A stretch of DNA of 64,000 bases from Pomacea canaliculata (lineage: Eukaryota; Mollusca; Gastropoda; Architaenioglossa; Ampullariidae), in assembly GCF_003073045.1 (NCBI RefSeq), contig NC_037590.1:17142778-17206777 (forward strand), written 5' to 3'. The notes beneath the pieces were generated by a model. It saw only the letters and a program-made list of their open reading frames with translations, made no database searches and was not told the DNA's origin. Positions 41,482 to 53,200 of this stretch are shown here, one piece after another. Positions within the stretch are counted from its first letter, which is position 1. Each line of letters starts with the position of its first letter. The translations under genes were made by a program, and so were the position numbers.

Positions 41482-44400
41482 ATGAACGCATTCAGCCTGC
41501 TGTCCGTCCTCCTCCTCCTCCTCGCCTTTCAGCACGGTGCTGTCGTCTCGCAATTCCCTGACTCCTTCGACCTTTTCCCGCCTCCCCTGAACCCGTGGCC
41601 TTGCCCTCCATCAACAGCAGCACCCGCTGGCGTGAGGTACGTCTTGTTCTGCAGGACCACGTCATCGGGGCGTGCGGTGAGTCTTACCTGTGCAACGTCA
41701 CCGACCTGCACAAAGAAGAGACCAGCGGCGACAAGTGCTCTGCGTGCCAGCCGTGCAGCTGCGACGTCGACTGCCGTTGGCGGGGTGATTGCTGCGTTGA
41801 CAAGACCCTCGACAACCTGAGCGAGATGCTCATCCTGCAGACCCAGCCAGGTCAGGAGGCGGGGTCACCATACGGCTGCCGCAGCCTCCGTTACGGCAAC
41901 GCCAGCACTTCCACCCAAACCGCTTTCGCGTACATGATCGACTCCTGTCCCTCCCGCTGGAGCGACCTGGACGTCGGCAGAGAAGTGCCTCAACAGCTCC
42001 CTCGGGAGGCTGGAATCAAGCTGGCCTGTGACCTCTTCCGTTACCATGGCGACCTACCGCAACGAGGACTGCTCTCTGTGTCACGGGCAAGAGAAGCGAG
42101 CGTTAAGGTTCTGGTACCTGGAGATTCGCTGCGACCAAAACGTTCGCGTTCGCGAGGAGCGCTCTCTCCAAGCGCTCGTCGAGCAGGTGCTGGTGGTCCC
42201 GCAATGCCAGGTAACGTTCCTGCCGCAGGACGAGCAAGATCGCAAGGAGTGCACACCTGTGGTAGAGGGCGCTCTAGTCGCGTCCTGCAACGTTTCCGGA
42301 GAGCAGAAGAGTTTCGATGCGCTGCTGTGGAAGGCGTGCGAGGTGTTACAGGCGCAGGTGAGGTCGTCTCAAATGTTCCAGAACCTCTTCTGCTTTTTCT
42401 GCAACGTGGAGTCCCCAACATTGTCTGCCCACTGCGAGCCGGACAAACCGTCGCCATTCGTGCTGGTCCTGAGGAGACCCAGCGGCCTTCCCTCCGCACA
42501 TGAGGGATCTGAGAGCGAGCGAAATTGTAACTGTGCCGAGGACGAAATCTTCGACAAGTATGAGGTAACCGGCTTTCTTTGCTTCTTCCCGTGCGGCTAG
42601 CTTTTCTTGTCGTTCACCACAAAGAAAACGATTATTTCATAATCACATTCTAGCATATATTTGCGGCTGTTAACAAAATATGTGTGTGTGTGACATGACA
42701 CGCACATTCATAGTCATAAAAACTCTGTCGGTGGGCTCCCGGATCACGTAACATTAAACAGAAAATAAAAATGTCAGAAGAGAAGCAGCGAGGTATCTAT
42801 AAATCATTAAGCAACCCAACTTTACACAAACCGTCACGTGAGAAGCATTCAGTGTTATACACGCTCGTCTCTCGCATCGAGTTTCCACAATCCTCTGCTC
42901 TGTCGAGGTCACATCTGTGTCACGAATGTCTTTGCTTGTGATATTAAATAGTCAACGTGACCTCCGCTTGTTCCCCTCAATGGTGGCCGCCCCACGTGGA
43001 AAGAATGTTTTATGCCAATATCGTATCCGGTGGTTATATTTATTTTTTAATATGCTTGAATGTCAATCTGTGTGTTTGCACATGTGAGAGAGAGAGAGAA
43101 AATTTTGTATCTATATGTCCATTGATCATGTATAATTAAATAACTCCAAAAATATCTGGGAACAGGTATCTTAAAAATCGGAACTGATTTCGTGTGTCGC
43201 ATGCAAGTTGAATACTCATACATGCCACTGATAATCTTTTGTCCATCTCCTCTCTGTCTAGGGAGTGTGTCGTCTGCTTCACTGCTCCTTCAAGCGTGTT
43301 CTGACAAACGATCGCTGCCTGTCGGCCTCCCCCTCGTCCCTGGGACTGGCCTATCAGGTCAGTTTTGTTCTGTCCCTGACGACGCCAACCAGCAAGTGAC
43401 TCTAAGTGCTCCTCCATCCCTTGCGCGAGTGGCGAGGAGCATTCGCACTGCCTTCCTGCTCAAGGCCTCCAGCGACTCTGGGTGGGACGTTCAGATCGAC
43501 TACTTCCGGGTCGTGGCGCGTGTCCGGAACTCCAGTGCTGCTGCCCAGCAGACAGGGACGCCCTCTACACCGCCTACAGACCTCGTGAGTGTGGTGACCT
43601 TTCTGGTCCACGTCAAGCTTCTTACTCGTTGGAAGGAAGCTTCGGATGCACTTGAAAAGAGACTTCTGGAGCTGACACGAGCTCAGTGGAGCATTTCTGT
43701 GGGAACAAACGGAAAGACGACTTTCATGGCAGCACCTGCGCACATCAATCCTAAAGACGAAGCAGGTGTTTATCGGACGGTAACAATGTATAAAGCTGGT
43801 TCGGATTTTATAGAGTATGCAATCGACATTCCGGACGAACCAAATGCTTGGCAAAAAAGAGTGACAGTCGAGAAGTTCGAGAAGGTCCTACCTACCCTGG
43901 TGTGCCCAAAAGTGTTCTTCCCAGACCAAACTTCACAGACTCGGCCAAGGACCAGCTGGAGGTGGACAGGGACACAGGCGCGGTGTATCACAGGCCTTCT
44001 GGGAAGACGGTGGACTTCCTCTTCGTCGAACTGACCGAGGAGGAGGAAGGAAGAGGAGAAGGGATGTTCGTGTGCGCGGATCAGCTCTTCCCGTCGCTGG
44101 AGCGTCGCATCTCGCACATGCCGGAAATCCAGAGAGTGCTGTCCCCTGGCGTGACGTACGCCTCGCTGGTCTGCCAGTCTTTGGCCGTCCTGTGCTTGGC
44201 ACTGACCCTTCTGACCCTGTGCGCATTCTCCTGGCGCACGCTGGAGGGGAAGAACACCATCGGCGTGGTTGCCAGTCTCCTGGGCGCCTCACTTCTCTTT
44301 GAATGTGGGCTTGACCTCTCGACGCAAGGCCACGGCACATGCGTAGTGTTGGGCGTGCTCCTGCACTTCCTTCTTCTCTCGGCCTTTGCCTGGCTGCTGC

Positions 44401-45117
44401 TGCTGCAGTGTGCGATGCGCGCGCCTCCTGCATCCTTGCCCGCGACGATATTACACGAACAAGAGGAGGAGGATGTTGAGGAAGAGAAGATCAGTAGACG
44501 ACGGGTCTTCCTCACCCACGTCCTCGTTAGCCTGGCTCTTCCCGCGGCTGTGGTCATCGCCACGCTTGGTAGGAAACTACCTGGCCAGCTCTTCCTGCGA
44601 CCTTGACCTGGGCTACGGTCAAGGCGTGTGCTTCCTGTCCAATCGCCTGAGTCTGGCTCTGGCCTGCGCGCTGCCCATCAGTCTCGTCATCGTCATCAGT
44701 CTGGTCCTCTTCGGTCTGACGCTCCGATCCCACTGGGGGCAGGAGAACTGCCAGCGAGCAAGGATGTGCTCCTCCGTGAAGCTGACCTCGTTGACCGGGA
44801 TGACCTGGCTCGCAGGGGTCGCCGCCGTTGGCTTAGAGTCTGAAGTCATCTGGTGCACTTTTCTCGTCCTCTGTGGTGTGCATGGTGTCTACATGCTCGT
44901 GACCTTTGTGTGCAACAAACGGGCGATGAACCTCTACCGCAAACTGTTCTCCCGGTGTCAGGCTCGCAAGGAGATGAAAGCAAGAGATGATGAACACAAA
45001 GAAGCAGGCGAAGAACTGGCGCCGTGCTTGATGGACTCCAAATGTACGAGTGTCAATCAAGCTGAATTAAATGGCAGCATGGGAAACATGCCAGCAGTCA
45101 CAGACTCCAAAATGTGA
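41482..45117 (+). CDS. Class B (secretin/adhesion-like) seven-transmembrane receptor with somatomedin-B domain (five frame breaks)
   Basis: Orphan-type cell-surface receptor. Two exons: 41482-42564 and 43262-45117 (donor GAG|GTAACC, acceptor CTGTCTAG|GG). The corrected product is about 979 residues. It starts with a signal peptide (MNAFSLLSVLLLLLAF). Residues about 86-105 form a somatomedin-B-like Cys cluster with CSCDVDC and GDCCVD, followed by the motif PVTSSVTMATYRNEDCSLC seen in related molluscan receptors, and GVCRLLHCSF at the start of exon 2. Seven membrane segments span about 654-922, including HFLLLSAFAWLLLL (TM3), LTSLTGMTWLAGV (TM6) and GVYMLVTFVCNKR (TM7), all class-B-like. I see no GPS cleavage motif before TM1. 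The tail is acidic and lysine-rich. Frame breaks occur at about 41590-41640, 42022, 43365-43400, 43915 and 44568. The ligand cannot be inferred. Confidence 0.85.
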
Positions 45118-46429
45118 CTTCTCATTTCTGGATGTTTACAGCAAATACAGATGTAAACAATGGATGATCTGTAATTACCGTTTTCATGGTGAAATCCATT
45201 ACGGAGCCTGTGCTTGTAGACGGTCGATTGGTCAGTCTTACCTTTATTCCCCAAATTATTTATTCATTAAATGGAAAAAAAAATCATGGCACATGAAGTA
45301 AGAATAATTTATAAAGTATACATTGCAAGAAATGGTTCAAATTATTATGGAGGACATTCTCGTGAATATTAAATGTTAATCTTAGTGATTTCAAAAACAT
45401 TAATTTTAGAATAAATCTTTAAAAAGTTGTTATCTCCACTCGGGATCATTAGACGCGAAAAGTTTATCGTCTGCCTGTATAAATGTTGCACTAAGATTTT
45501 AGCTCAGAGCGAAATATTTTTGGAAAGAAAAGACTTTTATAGCATCCCAGGGCTTAAGGTCTGATCATCGTTTAACAGTGCAAATGCAAAAAGGAGAAAA
45601 AATCATTTGTCTGCATGTCCTTTTAATTTCTGGATGTTCTTATATTTGTGGTGTACGTTGAGGACTGGTTCTGTCTGCCTTAGATTGTGCAATCTTGTTG
45701 TCCAGGTTGTAAACAAAATGGTGGATCCATGTGAAGCTAAAGTCAACTGATGAAATGAATGACAGTACAAAATCTAACCGGATGTACTTTTGTTTCCTTT
45801 TTATATTGCTTTAGTTTAGGGAGTGGGCGTGTGTTAAAGACAGTTGTACAGCAAGTGGTCGTTGTACACCTCACTCCCAGACTGAGAGCAAAGCTGAATT
45901 CCTGTTGTCTTAGAGAGAGAGATGAGAAAGCAAAGGACAAAGCAAATAATTCAGATATATTTACTTCTATTATCAAAGGGAATCGGCTGTGAGTTTCTTT
46001 TTAAAGGGATGTTGTAAGTAGAAGAAAACAAAGTACCAGCCTCATCGCGAGTCCTTTGCTTTGGCCATGTGTTGATTTTACACCTGTAACATTAAACATT
46101 CTCTCTTTCCTTTTCTCAGAACATCCTAATATGAGATATTCGCCACTACCTTTATATATCTTTCAACTTTCTCATTATTTTCTCATCTCAGACATTTCAT
46201 TTAAGCAACTTTCCATTTTCTAGAATGAATGCTAGATGTTAAAAAGCATGATTTGCTTCTCCTACCATTAGAAATGTCATTTTGATTATCCCTCGACAGT
46301 AAATGGTCTCTGGAGATACATCAATGAATAATCTTTATTGAAAATCTCTCTCACTCACACACAAATTGACATTTGCGGATCATTGGTTGTTTTTCTAAGG
46401 AAACAGAAGAAAACAAACATCGCAAACAG
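45118..46429. other. Receptor 3' UTR and intergenic spacer
   Basis: A/T-rich, with no recognisable exon. It includes the receptor 3' UTR and probably its poly(A) site near 45430. Confidence 0.6.
45410..45415 (+). other. Candidate polyadenylation signal for the receptor gene
   Basis: AATAAA 293 bp after the receptor stop codon. Confidence 0.45.
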
Positions 46430-46560
46430 CTCGCGCAGATCAACGTCCGTATCAGTCGGTGACGTCACAGACCAAGACGCGCGCAATCAGTCGCGACGAC
46501 AGTGACGTCAGAGACTGCCGGCGATAACGGATAACGACATCCTTGCCGTGGTGCCGCCGT
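46430..46560 (+). promoter_or_regulatory. Putative SLCO promoter with two CRE palindromes
   Basis: A short GC-rich, CpG-rich block interrupts A/T-rich spacer about 0.75-0.85 kb before the first SLCO coding exon. It holds two perfect TGACGTCA palindromes at 46460-46467 and 46503-46510, 43 bp apart (about four helical turns), in CpG-rich sequence (GACGCGCGC, GTCGCGACGAC). TGACGTCA is the binding site of CREB/ATF factors. That this is the SLCO core promoter, with a non-coding first exon downstream, is inference. Confidence 0.5.
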
Positions 46561-47296
46561 GCAACTAATTAGTCGGTATTTTAAAGCCTGCATCCTTTAT
46601 GTAGAGATACAGCGACAGCAGAGTCTTTGCCAGAGTCAGGAAGTCCAAGATCAACCTTTTGTTTTCTTCTTGTCCGTCTTTCTTTTGCGGCCGGCCCGTC
46701 CACCCGCTCTGAGGCTTCGCACCACACCCGTCTACCAGCGCTGTTTCTACCTACTTGTATGTACGTCACGAGTTATGTTGCCTAAGTTTTGGTTTCGTTG
46801 CGGTTGGCGCCTGGATGTGGATTATTCTTTGCTAGAAAATGCCGGCTGCCATGCCCACCTCTACCCGCGAGGTTTCAAATGCACCGTTGTGCACGAAGCG
46901 CCAAACTCTGGTGGCATAGTTAATTTTAGTCTGTTGGTCACATGATCTTGTTATGCAATTTTGTGTCTCTTGTCTTCCTTCAGCAGCGGCGATGACTGAC
47001 CAGTCAGTTTGACACCTCACAAGAGGATGGACATTGGGTGGAATGAAAATACAGGGCCGGGTGCACAGACTAGCTAGCTGGATGCTAAACTGCTATATAA
47101 ATATTTATTTTTTATTTGAAAGTTTGGGTTAGGATCTACTCAGTGTATTTGTGCACCTGGCCACCTGGTCTTTATTTGTGCATGACTCCATTTCTGTGAA
47201 TACGATAATATGAGAGCAGGTGGTTTAGAAGCTCTGATCCTTATTGTCTAGTTCTGCATGCCTGTTTCTTGTCTTCTCTTGAGTCAGCTTCTGTCG

Positions 47297-50200
47297 ATGA
47301 CCTCTGACCAGTTTCAGATCCTCAAGATGATTGGAGACAAGGATATGAAACAACCTCACAAAGACTCATTCGGCTGGGGACCCATTGTTCCAAAGTATGT
47401 ATCAACACTTGATAATATGTTTTAACTTTCTCTGTGGATTTTTTGTCGTCTTCTTGAAGCAGTTGGTTTGTTTTCATTATTTTCTGGAAACAGTTTTTTG
47501 TGTGCATCATCACCAAATACAATTATCAGCCGCTAATAGTCAAGACAGTAGTGGTGGTAGTAGGTCGTATTTGTGGTGATGGTTGTTGTAGTTGGGTGGT
47601 GAAAGCTGTAGTCGCAATGTTGGTGATCATCGTAGTGATAAAGGAGGCAGTAGCAGTAATCAAACTGATGGGGGTAATATTCGTAGTTGTGGTAACAATA
47701 TCACATGAAACACACTTGTAGTAATCACAGTTGTAGTATCAGCACTGGAGTGAGTAACAATAATAATAACAGTACTAACAGTAGCAGTATCGGAGTAGAC
47801 AGACTGTATAACAACCATCAACACCTGAACTATTTTAGTCCACAGATAAACAACTGAGTTCAGGTCTTGAATGAAAAGAACTTTCATTGTCATCACTGAT
47901 AATACATTCTTTTCTTACAGATTTCTAAAGGGGTGTAAGAGATTGTCCTGTTTAGCAATCTGCTTCATCTTCTGCTCTTTCTTGAATGGCATCAACTTGG
48001 GTGCACTCAGCGTGGCATTGACGACTCTCGAGAAGCGATACGGTTTTTCCAGGTGAGAATACAAGCGATGTGTATCTTTGTACGATATATAAACAATGTT
48101 TTTTCAACACCTTACTTTTTTTTGGAATGCTTCACTCGACGAATTTTTTCTTTATTGCCTCGAAATGACACCGAGGTGTTGTTTACACTTAGCCCTAGAA
48201 ATCAACTCAAAGTTTCAGTTAACAGAACATAGTCTCAACTAATCTTTGTTACAAACTGACAACGACAGAACCGAACTGTTAACTTGAGCGATTCCTGCTT
48301 TATTTCATATTTGACTGATGTCAGTCTTCAGTCTTCAGTCTACAGACCTACATGAACAATGAAATGAGAGATGAACGTGTGCCGTATGTGTAGCGAACGC
48401 GTGATGAATATTTCTCGAATGCTTACCGAATATGTGCCGAACATGTGTCAAACGTGTGGCGAACATGTGCAGCAAAGTAACAGGTCTCGTGTCAGCGGCA
48501 GCGAACATTGGCAGTGTCACCACCATCATCTTCTTGGCCCCACTCGGTTACCAAAGTCACAGGCCCCGGATGTTGGCGTGTGGCGCCGTCGTGACCGCCG
48601 TGTCCTGTCTGCTTCGGATCATGCCTCATCTTCTGGATGGCCCCTACTGGTTGCCAGGTACGGCTGCCCTTCATCTCCCTCACCTCCACCACTTTGTTCT
48701 TACAGACCAAACTCGATTACTCACAGATATAACTAGTTCATCGAGAACAGCGAAGTGAAGAAAGAAAACAGCAAAGCGATGAATTAAAGGGTTCTCAGGC
48801 TTGTGATAAGGCTGTGGCGACGGTCAAACGTTTCAAAAATATATTTAGTGACAATTACAGAGCACGAGAGCAATACAGGTTCCTGTGTAATGTCTCTGTT
48901 CTCAAACTAGACACCATCGAACGGATGCGTAGCCAGCATCCTCTGTGCCAGACAAGTGGAAACAGCACCAGTTGCTCCAAACTTCACTCCTCGGATACTT
49001 TTGCGAACACGGCCCTGGTCTTCCTCCTGCTCGGTCAGCTTGCTGGTGGGGCGGGCTTTTCTCAAATCATCTCTTTTGCACCTGGGATATTTACTGATCA
49101 CCTGGCTGATAAAAAAAGCGGGCACGCATATATAGGTAAGACCACTTTCTCTTCCACCTTCTCTGCATTCTCATTCTCTCTCTCTCTCTGTCCAACGTCA
49201 TCATCAGTCCCTTACCCTTGAATGGCCCTAGGGAAACTTTACGATGTATTTACCCCAATTCTTGCCATCTTCTTCATTTGTCTGTCATTCTCTGAAGGAA
49301 ATCTGCTCTCCGATGTCGTCTGCTTGCTGTCACGATGTCACACGCCTATCTGCCCAGCTACCTTTCAAACACACCACCATCATTTTGTTTTCGTTTCACA
49401 TTTTTGTCCTGCATTCTTAGTTTCATGACCTTGTCTGAGAACTTAAATGCCTTTGCTTGCAATTTTTTATTTATTTATTTATTTATTCATTTATTTATTT
49501 ATTTATTTCAGCTGCCAGCAATGTGTTGGGCGCTGTAGGTATCTCTGCTGGATTTTTGTTTGGTTCGGTGTGCCTTACCATCTTCGTTGATATACGCACA
49601 ACGTAAGTCCTCTCTAACGGCCAACCAACTGTTAAAATTAATTTCAAACGAATGACTTAATTCAATGAAAGGTGTCAATTCTTCAAGGCTAAGACAACAC
49701 CACAGTTCCTTTCGCTTGTGATTCAAGCCTGTGAAAATCACAGTTCTCACCTGGGCTTAGAGGTAGTTATAATGTAGGGCAATCCACCTGTGTTTTTCTG
49801 AACAAAAATGTTAAACTTGACATTTTTTGTTTGAAACAAACTGACGACGGTTGGATATTATACTATTTTACCAGCAACATTGAGTTTAACATGTGCTTCT
49901 AGTTAACCTTAATTATCATGGCGAACTTAACAACGGGTTCTGATGAGATCAGATATAGTGTTTTGTTACATAAAATTGTTGTTATATTTGTGACGATTTA
50001 CACATTGAATATTGTCTTCCTAGCATCTACATAGATTACAGTAATCAAGAGTGGATTGGAGCATGGTGGCTGATGTTCGCCTTCACAGGAACTTTCTTGC
50101 TTATATTTGCTATAATTCTCTTCGCTTTTCCAGCCAGAGTCTATGGTAAGTACTCCTTTTTTGTCATGAATATACTTTTTCATCGGTTATCATTAAAACA

Positions 50201-53200
50201 CCGTTACCCTGAACTTTCAATGTAATTTTAACTCTTTAACATAACTGCGTGCGTGTTCGTGTGTGTGTGTGGCAAAAAAAGGTAACAGTATAAGCAAAAG
50301 TTATAATTTTTTTTTACATCTTTGATCACCAACAAGTTTTGCTTATAGGTAGGATATGTTGGGACCAAGACAGTGTTTGTTGGGTGGGGTGAGTTCATTT
50401 AAACTATGAATTATTAATATGATGACAGATAACATAGTAAATGAGGTATTTAATATTTTGCCATTTTTCATGTTGTTCTCCATTGTAAATGTCTAGCAGT
50501 AACATTGATGGATGAAATTCTGTCATGAGGCTATAAAGTTTCATTGTATTGCGCTATCTTCAGATGGGTTTGCACGGAAAAACCTGTTGGATGAGGAAAG
50601 AGGTGAGTGCAGGGAGAGGCCTTCGAGTCTCCCTCAGTCGTTGCCTGCCTCATCACGAGAGTGGTCTCTCAGTACTCCATTCTTCCTCCTCTTCCATGTG
50701 TTCGCGTTGTTGTTTCGGCTTATTTTCCGCATATTAATATTCGGTATTGATGCTTTTCGATCACTTGTCCATTTTGAAACTCTGACAGACGACCGTAAAT
50801 TACACGTTCTCTGTATTTTGATTTCCTTACAAAGATTTTTTTTTTAAACCTCAAGTAACTAATATATTTGAAAATCAAAATGATCAACTATTGTGAGGAC
50901 AATATTCTTTAACTTTTTAAAAGATCTGCTTCTTTTGTTTTAAAGTTGAACAAATGACTGATTGTATCGTCACAGATAAAGCTTTAATGCCATCATTACC
51001 CGTCACTCTTGTATTCGAAGACATATATAATTATTTTTCAAATAAAAAATACAGCTAATGCTAGTTGCTTTTCCAGATTCTCTTAAAGATTCAGCTGGAA
51101 GTACTAGTTCTACTTCTTCTTCTACGCGGGTGCAGAAGCGAGGAGGAAATTGTAAGAACTTTCTGAAAAAGATTAAAACGTTCCCTGGATCACTTGTGAA
51201 ACTGGTACAGTACTCGTCTGTATATTGCCATGTGTATATGTTGTGGGCTTATAATGCTACATATATAACACTTTAATGGTTATTTATTATGAATTTATGC
51301 AGACTTGTGTTCATTTGTAAATGTGTGAGCATTGTGAGAGATAGAAAGAAAAAGAGGGGAGACCTACACTTAAAACAATATCTATTTCTTTATATCACAT
51401 TTAACTTTGCGATTTCTTTCGTTTAATCCAATAAAGTAACGACCATCTACATTCCATCGTTAGACACTTTGCAGTCTGGCCTTTCGTGACAGGTGAAGAA
51501 CCCGGCTTTCAACCTTTTCAACATCTGCACCTGGTCGGAGCTGTTCTTCATGTCAGGGCTCTGTGCCTTCGGACCAAAGGTCTTCGAAAAGGATTTCGAC
51601 ATCTCTTCCGCCGATGCTGGACTGGTTATGGGTCTGTCCATCCATTATCTTCTCTGTCTCACTGTAGTAAACATCATATGTAAATAAATCCATTTATTAT
51701 TGTTTTCTCATTGTTGCTCTTGCGGCCTTTTGGAAGGATTCTGACAGTACTTATTAAAACAGACACGAGAGAGCTAAATTGCAAGCACAATATGGATGTG
51801 TATCTCTGGACTGCTGTTCCCATTTAGCAGTTTAATGTCAGGAACCACGACGAGAAAAATTCTTAAACTTAACCAAAGACGAGATAACTTTTTTTTACTT
51901 AGTTACTTTTTATTTATTTATTTTGGCGAAAGTCCTAGACATCCACTTTCCACGAGCTAATAAATATAAAAACATAACAGATCATAAAGTTTGAGCTTTA
52001 GTACCTCCGCCAACACGAGAGTTCGCATCCTCTGCTCTTTATGTTGATAGTTATACCGGAAGTGAGTTTGTGCTTTGGCCTGGTCCTAGAAGTTAACTCA
52101 GTGGAAAATGTGTCTGCAAGCAGTCGAAATGAGAAATATGTCCACGTACTCATCAATACAAACATTCCACGTTGCTGGTCAGCTAAATATTGAAGCAGCG
52201 TTGGTCAGGTTAGCTTACAGCGCATGCGCAGAAGAAAACATTCCCGCGCTTGGAACTTGATTGCGTGACGACAGTCGGGTGGCCTGTTTCGTCACAGGTA
52301 CCATCGTTGCTTCCGGAGCAGTGGGCGGCATCCTGGGTGGCGGCTTTGTGATAAGCAAGATGAGTGCGAACCCTCGCGCTCTGGCCCGCACGTGCGCCAT
52401 CTGCTCGCTGGTGGCTGCCGCTTGCTTCCTGCGCCTACTTCTTCCGCTGCGACGAGACCAAGGTGGCGGGCATCCACATGTCTTACAATCACACGTCCTT
52501 CCCAAGGTGAGCTGTCCACCCTCTGTACTTGAACGATGGGAGACGAAGAAGACATTACGAGTGAAACAAAAATTGAACAAGCCTACTCTTGATCGAAGAA
52601 ACAAACCATTTCAGCTTTACGTCCACACATTCGAATAAAAAAATTAAAAAATTGTGGAGCGGGTTTCGATCGCAAACCAATTCGGTCAACGCACTTTATT
52701 TCGGAAAATACTTAGCTTTGTCCCAAAGCTTCATCGATTGATTTCTGAATTTTGTTCTGCAGCGACAGCAATGAGGGAAAATCTCGGCTGATTGATGAAT
52801 GCAACGTTTGGTTGCGACTGTCAGATCTCCACTTTCTCACCTGTCTGTGGCCCCGATGGCGTCACGTATTTCTCGGCCTGTCACGCTGGATGTGACTTTG
52901 CGGGTATTGACCGGGATAGGGTAAGCAAACAATACGAATAAACGTGGGTTTTGGGTGCTTTTTTTCATTTTAACTTGCCTTAAAATTCCTATCTACACAA
53001 ATACCGTACCAGGTAAGCAGCATCTGCTTCAATAACAGGCATTTCGCGATTAGGCGCATGGGTTCGATACCGAAGTAGCGCAGCGAACTTTCCCCCCAGT
53101 CGACCGAGTCTCGATCGACATTACCGATCGCACAAAGTAATTAAATACTGTTTTGAACCTCCATTTGTATGCCATTGTCACTACCTTATCGCAGAAACCA

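Noticed and set aside
15660-42840. Enrichment of CACGTG E-boxes
   Set aside because: About nine copies are expected from base composition in 64 kb and roughly that number is seen.
41482-45117. Calling the receptor a pseudogene
   Set aside because: All breaks are single-base, splice sites are good, no in-frame stop remains after correction and the length closes in frame.
46559-46945. 128-codon open frame before SLCO
   Set aside because: No domain, no splice context and no similarity; it may overlap the SLCO leader region but I cannot support a protein.
47258-47296. Upstream in-frame ATG as SLCO start
   Set aside because: The added 13 residues overlap a pyrimidine tract and a probable acceptor (TTGAGTCAG), suggesting an intron end and not coding sequence.
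53041-53095. tRNA gene suggested by GGTTCGATACC
   Set aside because: The T-arm does not pair, no A-box lies at the right distance and no cloverleaf can be drawn.
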